A DNA stretch of 64,000 nt, from assembly GCA_027604705.1 (NCBI GenBank), contig JADHYV010000001.1, forward strand, positions 558,001 through 622,000. The letters run 5' to 3'. A model generated the notes under the pieces. It made no database searches. It saw nothing but the letters and a program-made list of their open reading frames with translations, and was not told the origin of the DNA. Each line of letters opens with the position of its first letter. Within the stretch, counting starts at the first letter, position 1. Below are positions 10,667 to 21,500 of the stretch, piece by piece. The translations under genes and the position numbers were made by a program. This DNA is from Allomyces arbusculus. Taxonomy: Eukaryota; Blastocladiomycota; Blastocladiomycetes; Blastocladiales; Blastocladiaceae.

Positions 10667-12868
10667 ATGCCGATCCCCGCTGCCGTGGCCCAGCCCAATT
10701 ACGAGCGCAGTACGTCTCTTGACGTGCAGACAGTCAGGCGCTAATCTAATTATTTCGGAGTGACTGACTGGAGTGGGTTCACGCGGTAGTCGCGCTGTGG
10801 CCCGCGTTGCCCGCGACGTCGCGTGGCCAGCCGCTGCAGCTCTCGGCGTCCCCCAAGGGTGACACGTTCCTCTACACGAACGGCCGCTCCGTGGTGATTC
10901 GCGACTTGGCGGTACGGAATCACGCGCTAAAGACTTTGGTGAGCGCGGTCATGCTTCACGGAGCCTGACGGCCGGTTCGAAACGTTTCTGTAGAAACCCG
11001 AGATCGCGTCTGAGTACACGGGCCACTCGGTCCCGACGACGGTTGCGCGGTACTCGCCGTCGGGCTATTACATTGCCTCGGCCGGTGCGTCTGCTCTGTA
11101 TCTCACTAGGGCGAGCATTTCGCGTCGGATCTCACCCATCATTCACGTTCTCCAGACGAGCGCGGCAACGTGCGCATTTGGGATTCGACGCAGCCCGAGC
11201 AGATTCTCAAATCCGAGTTCCCTGTCCTTTCCGGCCGGATCAACGACCTCGCGTGGGACTCGGACTCGAAGCGCATCATTGCCGTTGGTGAGGGACGCGA
11301 CAAGTTTGGCCATGCCTTTCTGTTCGACACGGGCTCGTCGGTCGGCGAGATCATTGGCCACAGCAAGGTGGCCAATGCCGTCTCAATCCGGCCCAACCGC
11401 CCGTTCCGCGCTGTGACGTGCTCGGATGACATGACCGTCAATTTCTACCACGGCACGCCCTACAAGTTCACGCACTCGATCTCGGACCACTCGCGGTTCG
11501 TCTCGACCGTGCGGTACGCACCGTCGGGCGCCTACTTTGCGTCGGGTGCGCTGGACGGCAAGATCTTCTTGTACGATGGCGCCACGGGGACCAAGGTCAA
11601 GGAGATCACGGCTGAGAACGCGCATGCGGGCGGTATCTTTTCGCTCGCGTGGTCGGCCGACTCGCGCCAGTTCATCACTTCGTCGGCTGACGCGACGGTC
11701 AAGCTGTGGGATGTGGAAACGTCGCAGGTTGTTACGTACGTGACATTTTCACCGGCGTTGTGGCAGCCTCCCTTGTTACGGTTAGCCCTGCTCACTCTCC
11801 ACCTTGCAAATCACTATATTTAGCACCTGGAACATTGACCCGGCTGGCGGCGCTCCGATCGAGCACCAGCAGGTTGGCAACCTGTGGGCGGGCAACTGGC
11901 TCGTCTCGGCGTCGCTCAACGGCCAGTTCAACTATCTCGACCAGGCCTCGGGCACTGTCTCGCGCATCGTGCACGGTCACTCGAAGAACATCACGACCAT
12001 GACCTACGATGCCACGTCGCGCAACCTCTACACGGCGTCCTACGACGGTAACGTGCGCAAGTGGTCTGAGGAGGACTGGAGCACGGGCGCTGTGCCCGTC
12101 GCTGGCGCGTCCGAGCACACCAACCAGGTCTCGCAGCTTGTGCTGTCGGGCGACCGCGAAGTCGCCGATGTGTTCACGGTGTCCATGGACGACACGTCGC
12201 GCGCCGTCGCCGGTGCGACGTTCGTCGACTCGGCCACGGTCAAGCTCCCGGCGCAGCCCACGTCGGTCGCCGTGACGGCCGCGCCCACGCGGTACGTTGC
12301 GACTGTCGATGGTCTGGTTCTCGTCGGTGCCGACGGCGCCGTCACGCCGATCACTGAAGTTCCCGAGGCCTCTGTCGTGGCCGTCTCGCCCGACCGGTCG
12401 CTCCTGGCCGTGGCCACCGACAAGGCAGTGCGTGTCTACAACGTGGACACGGCGACCGGCGTCGTTGCCGCATGGGACAGTCCTGTCGCGACTTGCGAGA
12501 ATGCGCGAGCGGCCGTGACGGCCCTGGCCTTTTCGCCCGACGCTTCGCTGCTGGCCGTTGGTGACGCCGGGTCCAAGATCCACGTCTACGACGTGGCTGC
12601 GGGCGGCACGCTCAAGCTGCACCAGTGGGTGTTCCATACGGCGCGAGTCACGTCCGTCAGCTGGGCGGCCGACGGCCTGCACGCCGTGTCGACGTCGCTC
12701 GACACGTCGGTGATTGTCTGGTCGGTGGAACGGCCGATGAAGCACGTGATCATTCGCAACGCGCATACCGAGGCTGCGACGGCCGCGGCGTTTGTGGATG
12801 CGGATGTTGTCGTGTCGGCGGGCAACGACAGCGCCATCAAGCACTGGAAGATCAAGACGATGCCGTAA
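10667..12868 (+). CDS. AIP1: Actin-interacting protein 1 (Aip1/WDR1), WD40 cofactor of cofilin
   Basis: Five exons (10667-10709, 10790-10911, 10994-11084, 11156-11735, 11824-12868) give 626 codons in phase. Residues 1-60 read through a typical fungal Aip1 start (LPATSRGQPLQLSASPKGD). Two seven-blade WD40 propellers follow, with family blocks such as EYTGHSVPTTVARYSPSGYY, ERGNVRIWD, GEGRDKFGHAFLFDTGSSVG, DHSRFVSTVRYAPSGAYFAS, ENAHAGGIFSLAWSADSRQ and HTNQVSQLVLSG. The length agrees with the usual ~600 residues. Aip1 binds cofilin-decorated actin filaments and promotes their disassembly in cortical patches. The start ATG at 10667 was preferred over MSQFAK near 10226 because that would need a 550-nt intron out of phase. 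Confidence 0.93.
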
Positions 12869-13015
12869 AGTCGGATTTGTCATGATGTCTTCAAAATTTT
12901 GTCGTTCCGTTTGGAAATCACATCCTTCCTTCTTCGCTCCGCCGTCTGTTTTTCACAAATGCACGCATTATGAGCCATACGGGTGTGTTATTGAAGGTGC
13001 CCACCCTCGCGCGGC

Positions 13016-16000
13016 TCAAGCATGCTTGCCCACCCACTTTTCCAGCCATGTTGCTGACGAGACCATGCCGATCCGTTCGACAATATCTTGCATGCGCTGC
13101 TTGAATGGGTTGTTCTCGCACTCGATCGTCTACGAGGAGAAAAGTCATTAATGTCAGTAAAGACTCAGAGAGAAAGCGAAAGGCTTGAAAATCACGGACC
13201 AGCTCCAAAGGGTCGATCCTGCACTCCATCCCGTCGAGTGAGACAATAATCACGCCGTTCTCGTCCTCTTCGACTTGGTCGTACGTGAGCGTAAAGTACT
13301 CCATCAAGTCGCACCGGACCTGGTTGGCCAAGTCGACAAACTCGTGGAATGCTTGCAGCTTGAGCGCCGACGGCGTTGTGAGCTCGAGGTCGGCCATTTC
13401 CTGAGTGGGCGCCGCATCCTCTCCGGGCTTTTCGGAATCGGTCTCGTCCATTTTGGCATCCTTGGGGCCGTGGTCGTGATGCCGGTGATGCGCGTGGTTG
13501 TGGCCGCACTTGCCCGGCGCGGGCGTCGTCACTACACAAAGTGAGCTCAGTTTGAGGGGGAAAAGTGGCGGAAAACCGCAAGAATCACGCACTCTTGACG
13601 GACGCGGGCGACGACTCGACGTGGAGCAGCACCGCGAGCACCGAGTCGGCGAGCACGTCGTTGACCGGGTTCCCGTCCCATTCGACAATCAGCTCGCGGC
13701 GGTTAGCGGCCATAGTGACTCGCACGACGTCGCACACGACCACCGACGCGGGCTTGGCCGGCGTCATCGTGCCAGTTGCCGGCATGCCGTCTGAGACCAT
13801 TTTGACCGGTGCCGAGGCTAGGCTTGGAGGCTTGCTGCCGGACTCGGGCTTGGTCGGCGTTGCCGTGACGCCTGTCGAAGTGTCTTCCGACTCGGGCTTC
13901 ATTGGCGTCGTCGCACCGTTGGCTGATCTCTCGGCCGAGTCGGTGTCGGGCTGGTCCGGCGTTGCCGCATGGCTGGGCGACTCACCACCTACCGCCGACT
14001 CTACAGTTTTCGTCGCCTTGGCGCCCTCCGCGGTGCGCGGCTCGAACTCCTCTTTGGGCTCGACCTCCTCGACCGCCAACACGGCCGGGATCACCTTGGT
14101 CCACTCTGGATACACGAGTTCGAGGTGCCACACGACGAGGTCCCATGTAGCCGACTCGAGCGGCACGTACTGGCGCTGGTGCACGACAGCGGCGCGCAAG
14201 TCTGTAAACTCGCGCAGTTCGTTGACGCTCACGAGATGGTAGTTGAAGTCCTTGCCGACGACGAGCCCCTGCACGACCTGGCCCGGCACCGGCGCGTCGG
14301 CAATCGTTGCTGCGAGTTCACCCAGTGCCTTGGCGTACTTTTCGCCCTTGAAGTGCAGCGCGACCGACTCGGCGTTCTTGGGCGAGTAGATGCGTGCTGC
14401 GTCCTCGCGGTCGCCCCAGACCGACTGCAACGCGTTGCGCAGCCGTGTCATCATGTTGGTCTCACCGTGAACGAGGATCAGGTGCGTCGGGTTGATGAGC
14501 TCGATGAATTCGCGGTTCTGCGCGAAATCGACGTGAGCCGAAAAGGAAATGTAGTCGATCGTGCACCGCATTGGGAGCTTGGACCCGCTCGACGAGGTGA
14601 TTTCGGTCGGCTGCGAGAGAATGTGCTGGTGGGTGGAAGACTGCATTGTCAGTTTCACGGTTTGTAGCAGTCCACGACAAAACGTGAAGCGGCAGTACCT
14701 TGCCGAGCGTCCCTTCCACGACGTAACCTGGGATAATGAGCCCGTTCTTGCGGTCCGGGCACCACAGCTCGAGCAGCTCGCGCGAGAGCCCCGACTGCAG
14801 CATCGCGGGCGACGCCATCATGACACACGGCCCAACATCGTCAAACGAGGCCATGTTCTTCAGATACGACACGTGCTGGAACTTGAACGGGTTCTTTTGC
14901 GCAAACTGCTTGCGAATGCGCTGGTTCATCATGTTGACGTAGGTCTCGTAGACGGCCATGCACTTGCGCGCCAGGTTCGACGCGTAGTAAATTGGCACAT
15001 GCTGCAGTTCCGGGTGTTCGGCCCAGTACTCTTCGAGAATCAGCAGCAGTTCCTGCGCGCGTCCGAGCGCGAAAATCGGGATCAAGCAACGCCCACCGCG
15101 CGAGACAATCTGATGCACGAGACTCGTAAACAGCGCCTCGCGCTCGGCGCGCGGCGTGTGATTCTGCACGCCGTATGTCGACTCGCACACGAGCACATCG
15201 ACTTGGTCGCGTGGCTGCTCGGCCGACATCAAGTGGCGGTCCTCTTCGCGCGAGTAGTCGCCAGTGTAGAGTACGCGCACGCCCGCGACTTCGATCAGGA
15301 ACATGGCGGCGCCGAGCACGTGGCCAGCGTTGTAGGCCGTAAACCGCACGCCCTCGACCTCGACGACCTGGTGGAAGTCGATGGCCTCGATTCGGTCGTA
15401 GGCGTTTTGCAGGTCGTGCTCGTCGTAGGGCATGTCGTCGGCCGACGACGCCGACACGCGCACATAGTCGGACATCATCCATTTGAAAATGGCCTTGGTC
15501 GGGTGCGTCATGAACACGCGGCCCTTGAACGTGGTCTGTAGGCAGAGAGGGGCATGGTGAGCGGTTCAGATTTTGTCGCTGTGGTGCTTATGGCAGCATT
15601 CGAGGATCGACAGACTTTTTCCATGAGATACGGCAGAGACGCGCAGTGATCAATGTGGAAGCTACAGTATTGTCGTTGGGTCAGTTTAAACGCGGAGATA
15701 TCCGAGGAGGCAATGAAAAGCTCGCGTACTGGGTAATGAGGACCAGGTCGACGGTTTCCGGGTCAATCTCGTCAAAGAACGGCAGGGCGCCGAGTCCATT
15801 GTAGGCGGGATGGGCACCGCAATCAAGCTATCAACGACAAGGTGAATAAGGTGACGATTCGAGCAACGTGTGAAACGAGAAGTGGAACCTCACCATTATG
15901 GTCTTGCCCTTGAACTGCACAGATCATGCCCGCAATGTCATAAACGAGAACCGTGGGGGGCCACACTGATCAGTTCTCGTCCTGACCAGCGAGCGAACAC

Positions 16001-16150
16001 AAAAATTAAGAGCAAAAGACACAATATATTGCACTCTGCACGACTCCATGAATGATAGGGAACCTTGAGAATATGACACGAGCGGCCGACCTCAGAGCCG
16101 GCGCCCAACGGCGTAAAATGCATCATTTCGTCGGCGCGGATCCTGGGCAT
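13016..16150 (-). CDS. YSH1: CPSF73/Ysh1, endonuclease subunit of the mRNA 3'-end cleavage and polyadenylation factor
   Basis: Eight exons (16150-16064, 15914-15894, 15827-15730, 15661-15616, 15535-14699, 14640-13593, 13531-13200, 13129-13016) give 860 codons in phase. Metallo-beta-lactamase/beta-CASP features: [23 protein letters not shown] on a 21-nt exon, the zinc-binding HFHIDHC whose first His codon is split by an intron, [23 protein letters not shown], the beta-CASP core [31 protein letters not shown] and ISFSAHVDF. All metal ligands expected of an active nuclease are visible. The C-terminal domain is long, with an acidic linker and a His-rich patch ([12 protein letters not shown]) before a conserved-looking end. 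An in-frame ATG near 16303 would add a Pro-rich leader; the inner ATG fits homologues better. Confidence 0.93.
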
Positions 16151-16976
16151 GTTGTGCGCCGTGGGGCTCCCAGGACCGGGGGGGACGCCATGACGACCGC
16201 TGGGACCAGAAGGTCGCAGCAGTGGTGGTCCCGGTTGATGCGGCCCTGGGGCGCGCGGCGCGTTGTGCGTCGGATCAGTTGATGTTCCTGGAGGGCCCGT
16301 CATTTTGCAGGAGGTTGCGACTTGGTGCGAGAGCTGTAGGCGGTGATCGCTGTGTCGCACCGGTCGGTCCACTCCGCCCGACGACACATTCGGGTCGTTG
16401 TCTGGTAACGGATACCTGATTGTCGCTGCCATGGCAACGAGTCCTGTGATCGTATCAACAGTGCCAACCTCTCCCTTTCGTCGCCGTGCTCCACAGACCC
16501 GCACCCATCCATCTCGATCCTCCTGCCCACGGGCCGTCGCGGCTGTGCCATCGACCGTGATCGGCGCTTTGAATCCGACTGCTTGTTGCTCATTTATGAT
16601 CAAATCATCGATCTTCCGGCCTGCGACGACGAGACCAATCTAAAACATTTGTATTCACACTCCTAACTTTCGTTGAGGAGAACAAGAGTAACACTGAGCA
16701 GGCCGCCCTCCTACTTTTTGCTGTATTTAATACATATGGGGATGAGCAACCTTACCAGAATGGGATAGCCAATACGCGGCCACAGTCCACCGCTTAACAG
16801 CGACATGGCCCAGACCAGCTCAAACGCCCGAGACGGCTATGGGCTGGATCGCGAGTGTGCGCGAGCGGGACCGCAAATGAACCAATGAATGCAAGCAAAA
16901 ACAAGCAATTGCGAGCCCAATGCCTTGAGACCAGCAAGGCAGCCGCGCGCGTGGCCACGCCAGCCAGAAGTCGTCG
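16151..16976. other. Gap upstream of CPSF73
   Basis: The region holds an in-frame, Pro/Gly-rich possible extension of CPSF73 (to about 16303). Farther up is a short minus-strand frame beginning MSNKQSDSKRRSRSMAQ at 16593. No family is recognised. It is most likely 5' untranslated region and promoter. Confidence 0.4.
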
Positions 16977-17430
16977 TCAAGAGCCCAGTCGTTTACTACC
17001 AGCCGCGGATGGGAGGACGATGACAACCGTGGCGAGGCACAGGGCGGCAAACCCGAAGTAAGGGATCGTCCACATGGACCGGCCCAACTGGGAGGTGAAT
17101 TCAAGTGTCAGAGCGTCATCATTGAAACAGGGCAAACCTGCGGCCACTTACCACTGCATCGGCCCCCGAGCGGCGAGTTGAACGAGGCTGAGGACGCCTG
17201 GCCGTTGTGCGCGCCTCCGACAGGCCGGAAACGCCGAGGAAGGGGGAGGAGGGGGGGGGAGGAGCAGGACGAGGACGACGACAAGGACTTGCAGTCAGGG
17301 TGATCGGCGGCTGTCGGGCAAGGCGAGGCCAAAACTCGGGTATTGATGACGCGCTGGCCGTTTCTAGTTCAGTACCTGCGCAGCAGCAGCTCTCACGGAG
17401 CGCGAGGAAAGGTCGGCCGGTGCTCGCCAT
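16977..17430 (-). CDS. Possible small protein with a C-terminal membrane segment
   Basis: Two exons (17430-17152 and 17087-16977) join in phase through a strong GTAAGT donor and a CTCCCAG acceptor, predicting 129 residues. The first ~93 residues are Pro/Arg/Ser-rich and low in complexity. The last exon encodes one clear membrane-spanning helix (MWTIPYFGFAALCLATVVIV) followed by a short basic end, so the product could be tail-anchored. I do not recognise the family. The first exon may be wrong, because other acceptors exist upstream; the last exon is the better supported part. Confidence 0.35.
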
Positions 17431-18167
17431 GGTCGACCCTTGCCGTTGTTGCGTTCTTTCTCTCGCGGCTACCCTTCACCGCTCCGCCCGTGCCCTGCCA
17501 GCGCCGCCGACAACATCAACGCGGCGGCAAGCTGCACGCCGCTACAAACGAGAGCAACCTTGGACCTTGGATCAGTCGTGGCCGCTCCACTCTCTCAAAG
17601 CCAGCCAGCATCAACCAACCCGCATCTCGCAACTGCACGCAACAACGTACTAGTGCCCCCGTACCTGCGATACACCGAGGTGCTGCGAATTCGCGCCCAT
17701 CGCCAACCGCACCAGCAGCATCGACTGAGGCGACCGTGTGGTCAAGGCTGTTCTGTCCCAGGCGAGGAGCGGAATCTCTTTGCCGGCGCGTTGGCAGACC
17801 CCCGCACCCAGGTGAAAACGTCACTGTCATCGTCGTAGTCGTTGCCCGTCGTCACGTCCTTGAGCACACCCGAGCGATCCCGCCCGTCGCCACGCCGCGC
17901 CACCTGCGGCTGCACGACGTTGGGCGTGCGCGCGGCGCGTCTCTCACCCACCCGCGCTCGCCCGCCATCGTTCCTCGTCGTTCATTGCTTCCACGCTGCG
18001 CTTGTGCGCGGCTCTTGGCTGCTGCTGGCCTCGCGCTCTTGAGCGCTCGACCATTTACGCGGGGCCCATTCCACCTCTGATCCGGCACCCGCGTGCGCGC
18101 GCACCTGTTTGCAGCTCTTCCTCTTCCTTGACCACTGGCAGCACGCCAAGTCGCGCTCATTTCCATC
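17431..18167. promoter_or_regulatory. Gap upstream of kinesin-3
   Basis: About 740 nt before the kinesin start. Open frames here are Pro/Arg-rich and overlap in several phases, with no recognised domain. It probably carries the kinesin promoter and 5' untranslated region, plus that of the possible minus-strand gene. Confidence 0.3.
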
Positions 18168-18523
18168 ATGTCGGACCCTTCGGCGATCCAGGTCTTTGTG
18201 CGCGTGCGGTGCGTAGCTTGCCCCGCTTGATCGCAACCCGCTGCTCCCCCCAATATCCCCGCGCAGACCCCATCTCGCCTTCCATGCCACGAGATTGACG
18301 TTCCGCACACGCCCATTTGCGCGTGGTCCCTCTTTTCTTTCGCCAGCCCGTTCAACGCGCGCGAGCTCGCGGCCAAGGCTGACCCGTGCGTCTCCGTCGG
18401 CGGCCCCGCCGACGAGGCCGTAACCATTGTCGTCCCGCCTTCGGCCACGCCGTCGACCACGGGCACCGGATCCATTTCCCGCGCGTCGTCGCTCCGTCCC
18501 GCATCCGGCGCTGCTGCCGCGGC

Positions 18524-18556
<33 letters not shown>

Positions 18557-21500
18557 CGCCGCCAGTGGCGCCGATGACAAGAAGACCTTTTTCTTCGATC
18601 GATGTTTCCAAGCGAACCCGGCCCTGACACCGCAAGACGAGCAGAACCACCTGTTTGACTTGGTGGCGCGCCCGCTCCTCGACCATGCGTTTGAAGGGTA
18701 CAATGTGTGCCTGTTTGCCTGTACGCATGACGATTTGACCCCACCCCCGCCCCCGCGCTCGATGTTTCGCGAGCACGGTCTGATTGCGGTTTTTTAAGCT
18801 GACTGAGCAATGTTTTCACGGATGGACTAGACGGCCAGACGGGGAGTGGCAAGGTGCGAGCAGCAGTTGCTTTTGTGCGCGCACCGGATCCTCGTCGTTT
18901 TCGCTGCCCGCACCCGTGTCCTCGCTGCGCAACAATCACATCGCTGACACCATGTCTGCACGCTTGTCGCGCGTAGAGTTACACGATGATGGGCGCCAAG
19001 GACAGCATTCGCGGCGTGATCCCGCTTGCGAGCGGGTACCTGTTCGACCAGATTTCGCAGCGTGCCAATGATCCGTCGTGGACTGTTAACGTCGAGGTCA
19101 GCTACCTCGAGATCTACTGTGAAAAAGTCAAGGATCTGCTCAACCCGATGAACAAGGCCAAGCTGCGCGTGCGCGAGCACCCGATGCTTGGGCCCTACGT
19201 CGAGGACCTGTGCGTTATGCCCTTTGCTTGCTTTCATGCCAATGGCTGGTTGTTGCTAATGGTCGTGCTTCTGTAGGACCAAGATGATCGTCACGTCGAG
19301 CGACGGCGTGTTGCGCCTGATCGACACGGGCAACCAGCTGCGCACCGTGGCCTCGACGCAGATGAACGACGTCTCGTCGCGATCGCACGCTGTGTTCCAG
19401 ATCATTCTCACGCAAAAAAAGTACGATGAGGAGACCAACATGAGCACCGAGCGCGTGTCGCGCATCTCGTTTGTCGACTTGGTACGTTTTTCTTACCTAT
19501 TTGGGGCGATGAGCACGCCCAGGGGTCGGACAGTCTGACTGATACCCAAAACTGTTTGTAGGCAGGCAGCGAACGCGCCAACAGCACAGGCGCGTCAGGC
19601 CAGCGGCTCAAGGAGGGCGCCAACATCAACAAGTCGCTCTCGGCACTCGGCAAGGTAATTAGCGCGCTCGCCGAGCTGTCAGGCGCCTCGGCATCTGGCA
19701 GCAGCAAGCAGCGCGCCACGCACGTTCCTTATCGAGATTCGGTGCTCACGTACGGTCTCCTTGACCCAATCGACCACGATTGACTTGCGTTTAACCAGCC
19801 TCTTTGTTCGACAGCTGGCTCCTCAAGGACTCGCTCGGCGGCAACTCGCGCACCGTCATGATCAGTTGTGTTTCGCCGGCCAGTATCAACGCACCCGAGT
19901 CGCTCTCGACGCTGCGGTACAGTGATCGCGCCAAGCAGATTGTCAATAAGGCCATCGTCAACGAGGACCCAAACGCCAAGCTCATTCGCGAGCTCAAGGC
20001 CGAAATTGCCGAGCTGCGCGAACGCCTGGCCGCTGCCAACTCGCCATCAAGCTCGCCGTCGGACGCGAGCCCGGCCGCTTCGGCGCTTAACGTGACCGTC
20101 ACGCAACTACGCGACCAGTTGTCGGCAAGCGAGAAGCTGATGGTTGAGCTGAACGGTACTGTGCTGCTCTGTAACTCTATGATGCCGGTAAGACGCAACC
20201 ACTCACATTGCTCTCGCTGCGCACGACAATAGAGACGTGGGAGGAAAAGCTGCGGCGCACGCAGGAGATTGCTGCCGAGAAGGAGCGCGTGCTCAACGAG
20301 CTCGGCATCCGGATCGGCAACGGCCAAATCGGCATCACCTCACCGACACGCTACCCGCACTTGCTCAACACGCAGCCGAATTCTGTTAACGACTCGCTTG
20401 TCATCAGCCTGCTGCCGGGCCGCACGACCCTCGGGTCCGGGTCCGACATGAGCGTCGTCCTGGCGCACCTCGCATCATGCCACGCGACCATCTGGAACAC
20501 GGAGCGCGCCGTGCTCCTGCAACCGCGTGCGCCTGACGTGTTCATCAACGGCGTAGTGGTCGCACGCACCACGCTGCTCCAGTCGGGCGACTCGCTGCGG
20601 CTGCGCGATTACCGGTTCCGGTACGTGCACCCGCGCCGTATGCACAACCCGGATGGCACGCCGGAAGAGGCCAAGGGCAAGGAGGCGCCTGAGGCGCCCG
20701 GTGCGGACCCGGCGGCCGTGGTGGGTGGGCTGTTGCGCGATCAGTTCATGTGGCGGCGTGCGCAGCGCGCTCTGTTTGGCGAGGTGCGGCAACTTTGCAC
20801 GGCGCTGAAAAAGGCCAATGTCATGGCCAAGGAACTCGACCGGCCCGTCATGTACCAGCTCGCGATCCATGACCGTGCGCTCGACGACACGACAGCCGCG
20901 AGCGACCGCCGCACGGTCACGGGCGCAATGAACGTGATTGGTGGGCGGCCGAATGACCTGTCCCTCGCTGTGCGCGTCTACGACCTGGCTACGAATGCCG
21001 TGGGGATGTGGTCGATTGCCGACTTCAACCAGCGGCTCGATGCCATGGAGCAGATCTATTCGCACAACACGCAACCCGACCGCGACCCGTTTTTGCCCGA
21101 TCACGCTCTGCGCGGGCAAGTCGCGTGGCCCGACGTGTTTGTCGACCCGGACTCCAAGCACACGATGTCGCTCGTGGGCGTTGCGCGGATTCCCGTCGTC
21201 GAGCGGTGCGCAAGCGAGCGCGGTGGGCTATCGATGCATGCGCGCATTGTTGCGACGCACCAGTACATGACGATTCTCGGCACGCTGCATGTACGCGTCG
21301 CTGTGAATGACGCGCGCGTCGACTTGACGATCATGGAGCTCTCGGGGGTCTCGGACGCGATCGACGACTGGACGATTGCTGTGCGTGTGCAGGACACGGT
21401 ACAGTGGACCGACACGATGCACGGGTTCGGCACGGGGACGATCCCGTACTTGTCGATCCTGTCGTTCCCGCTCGCGGGGGACTCGACCAACGAGCCTGTG

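Noticed and set aside
11792-12883. 363-codon minus-strand frame across Aip1
   Set aside because: Antisense shadow with Arg/His/Asp-rich composition and no conserved block.
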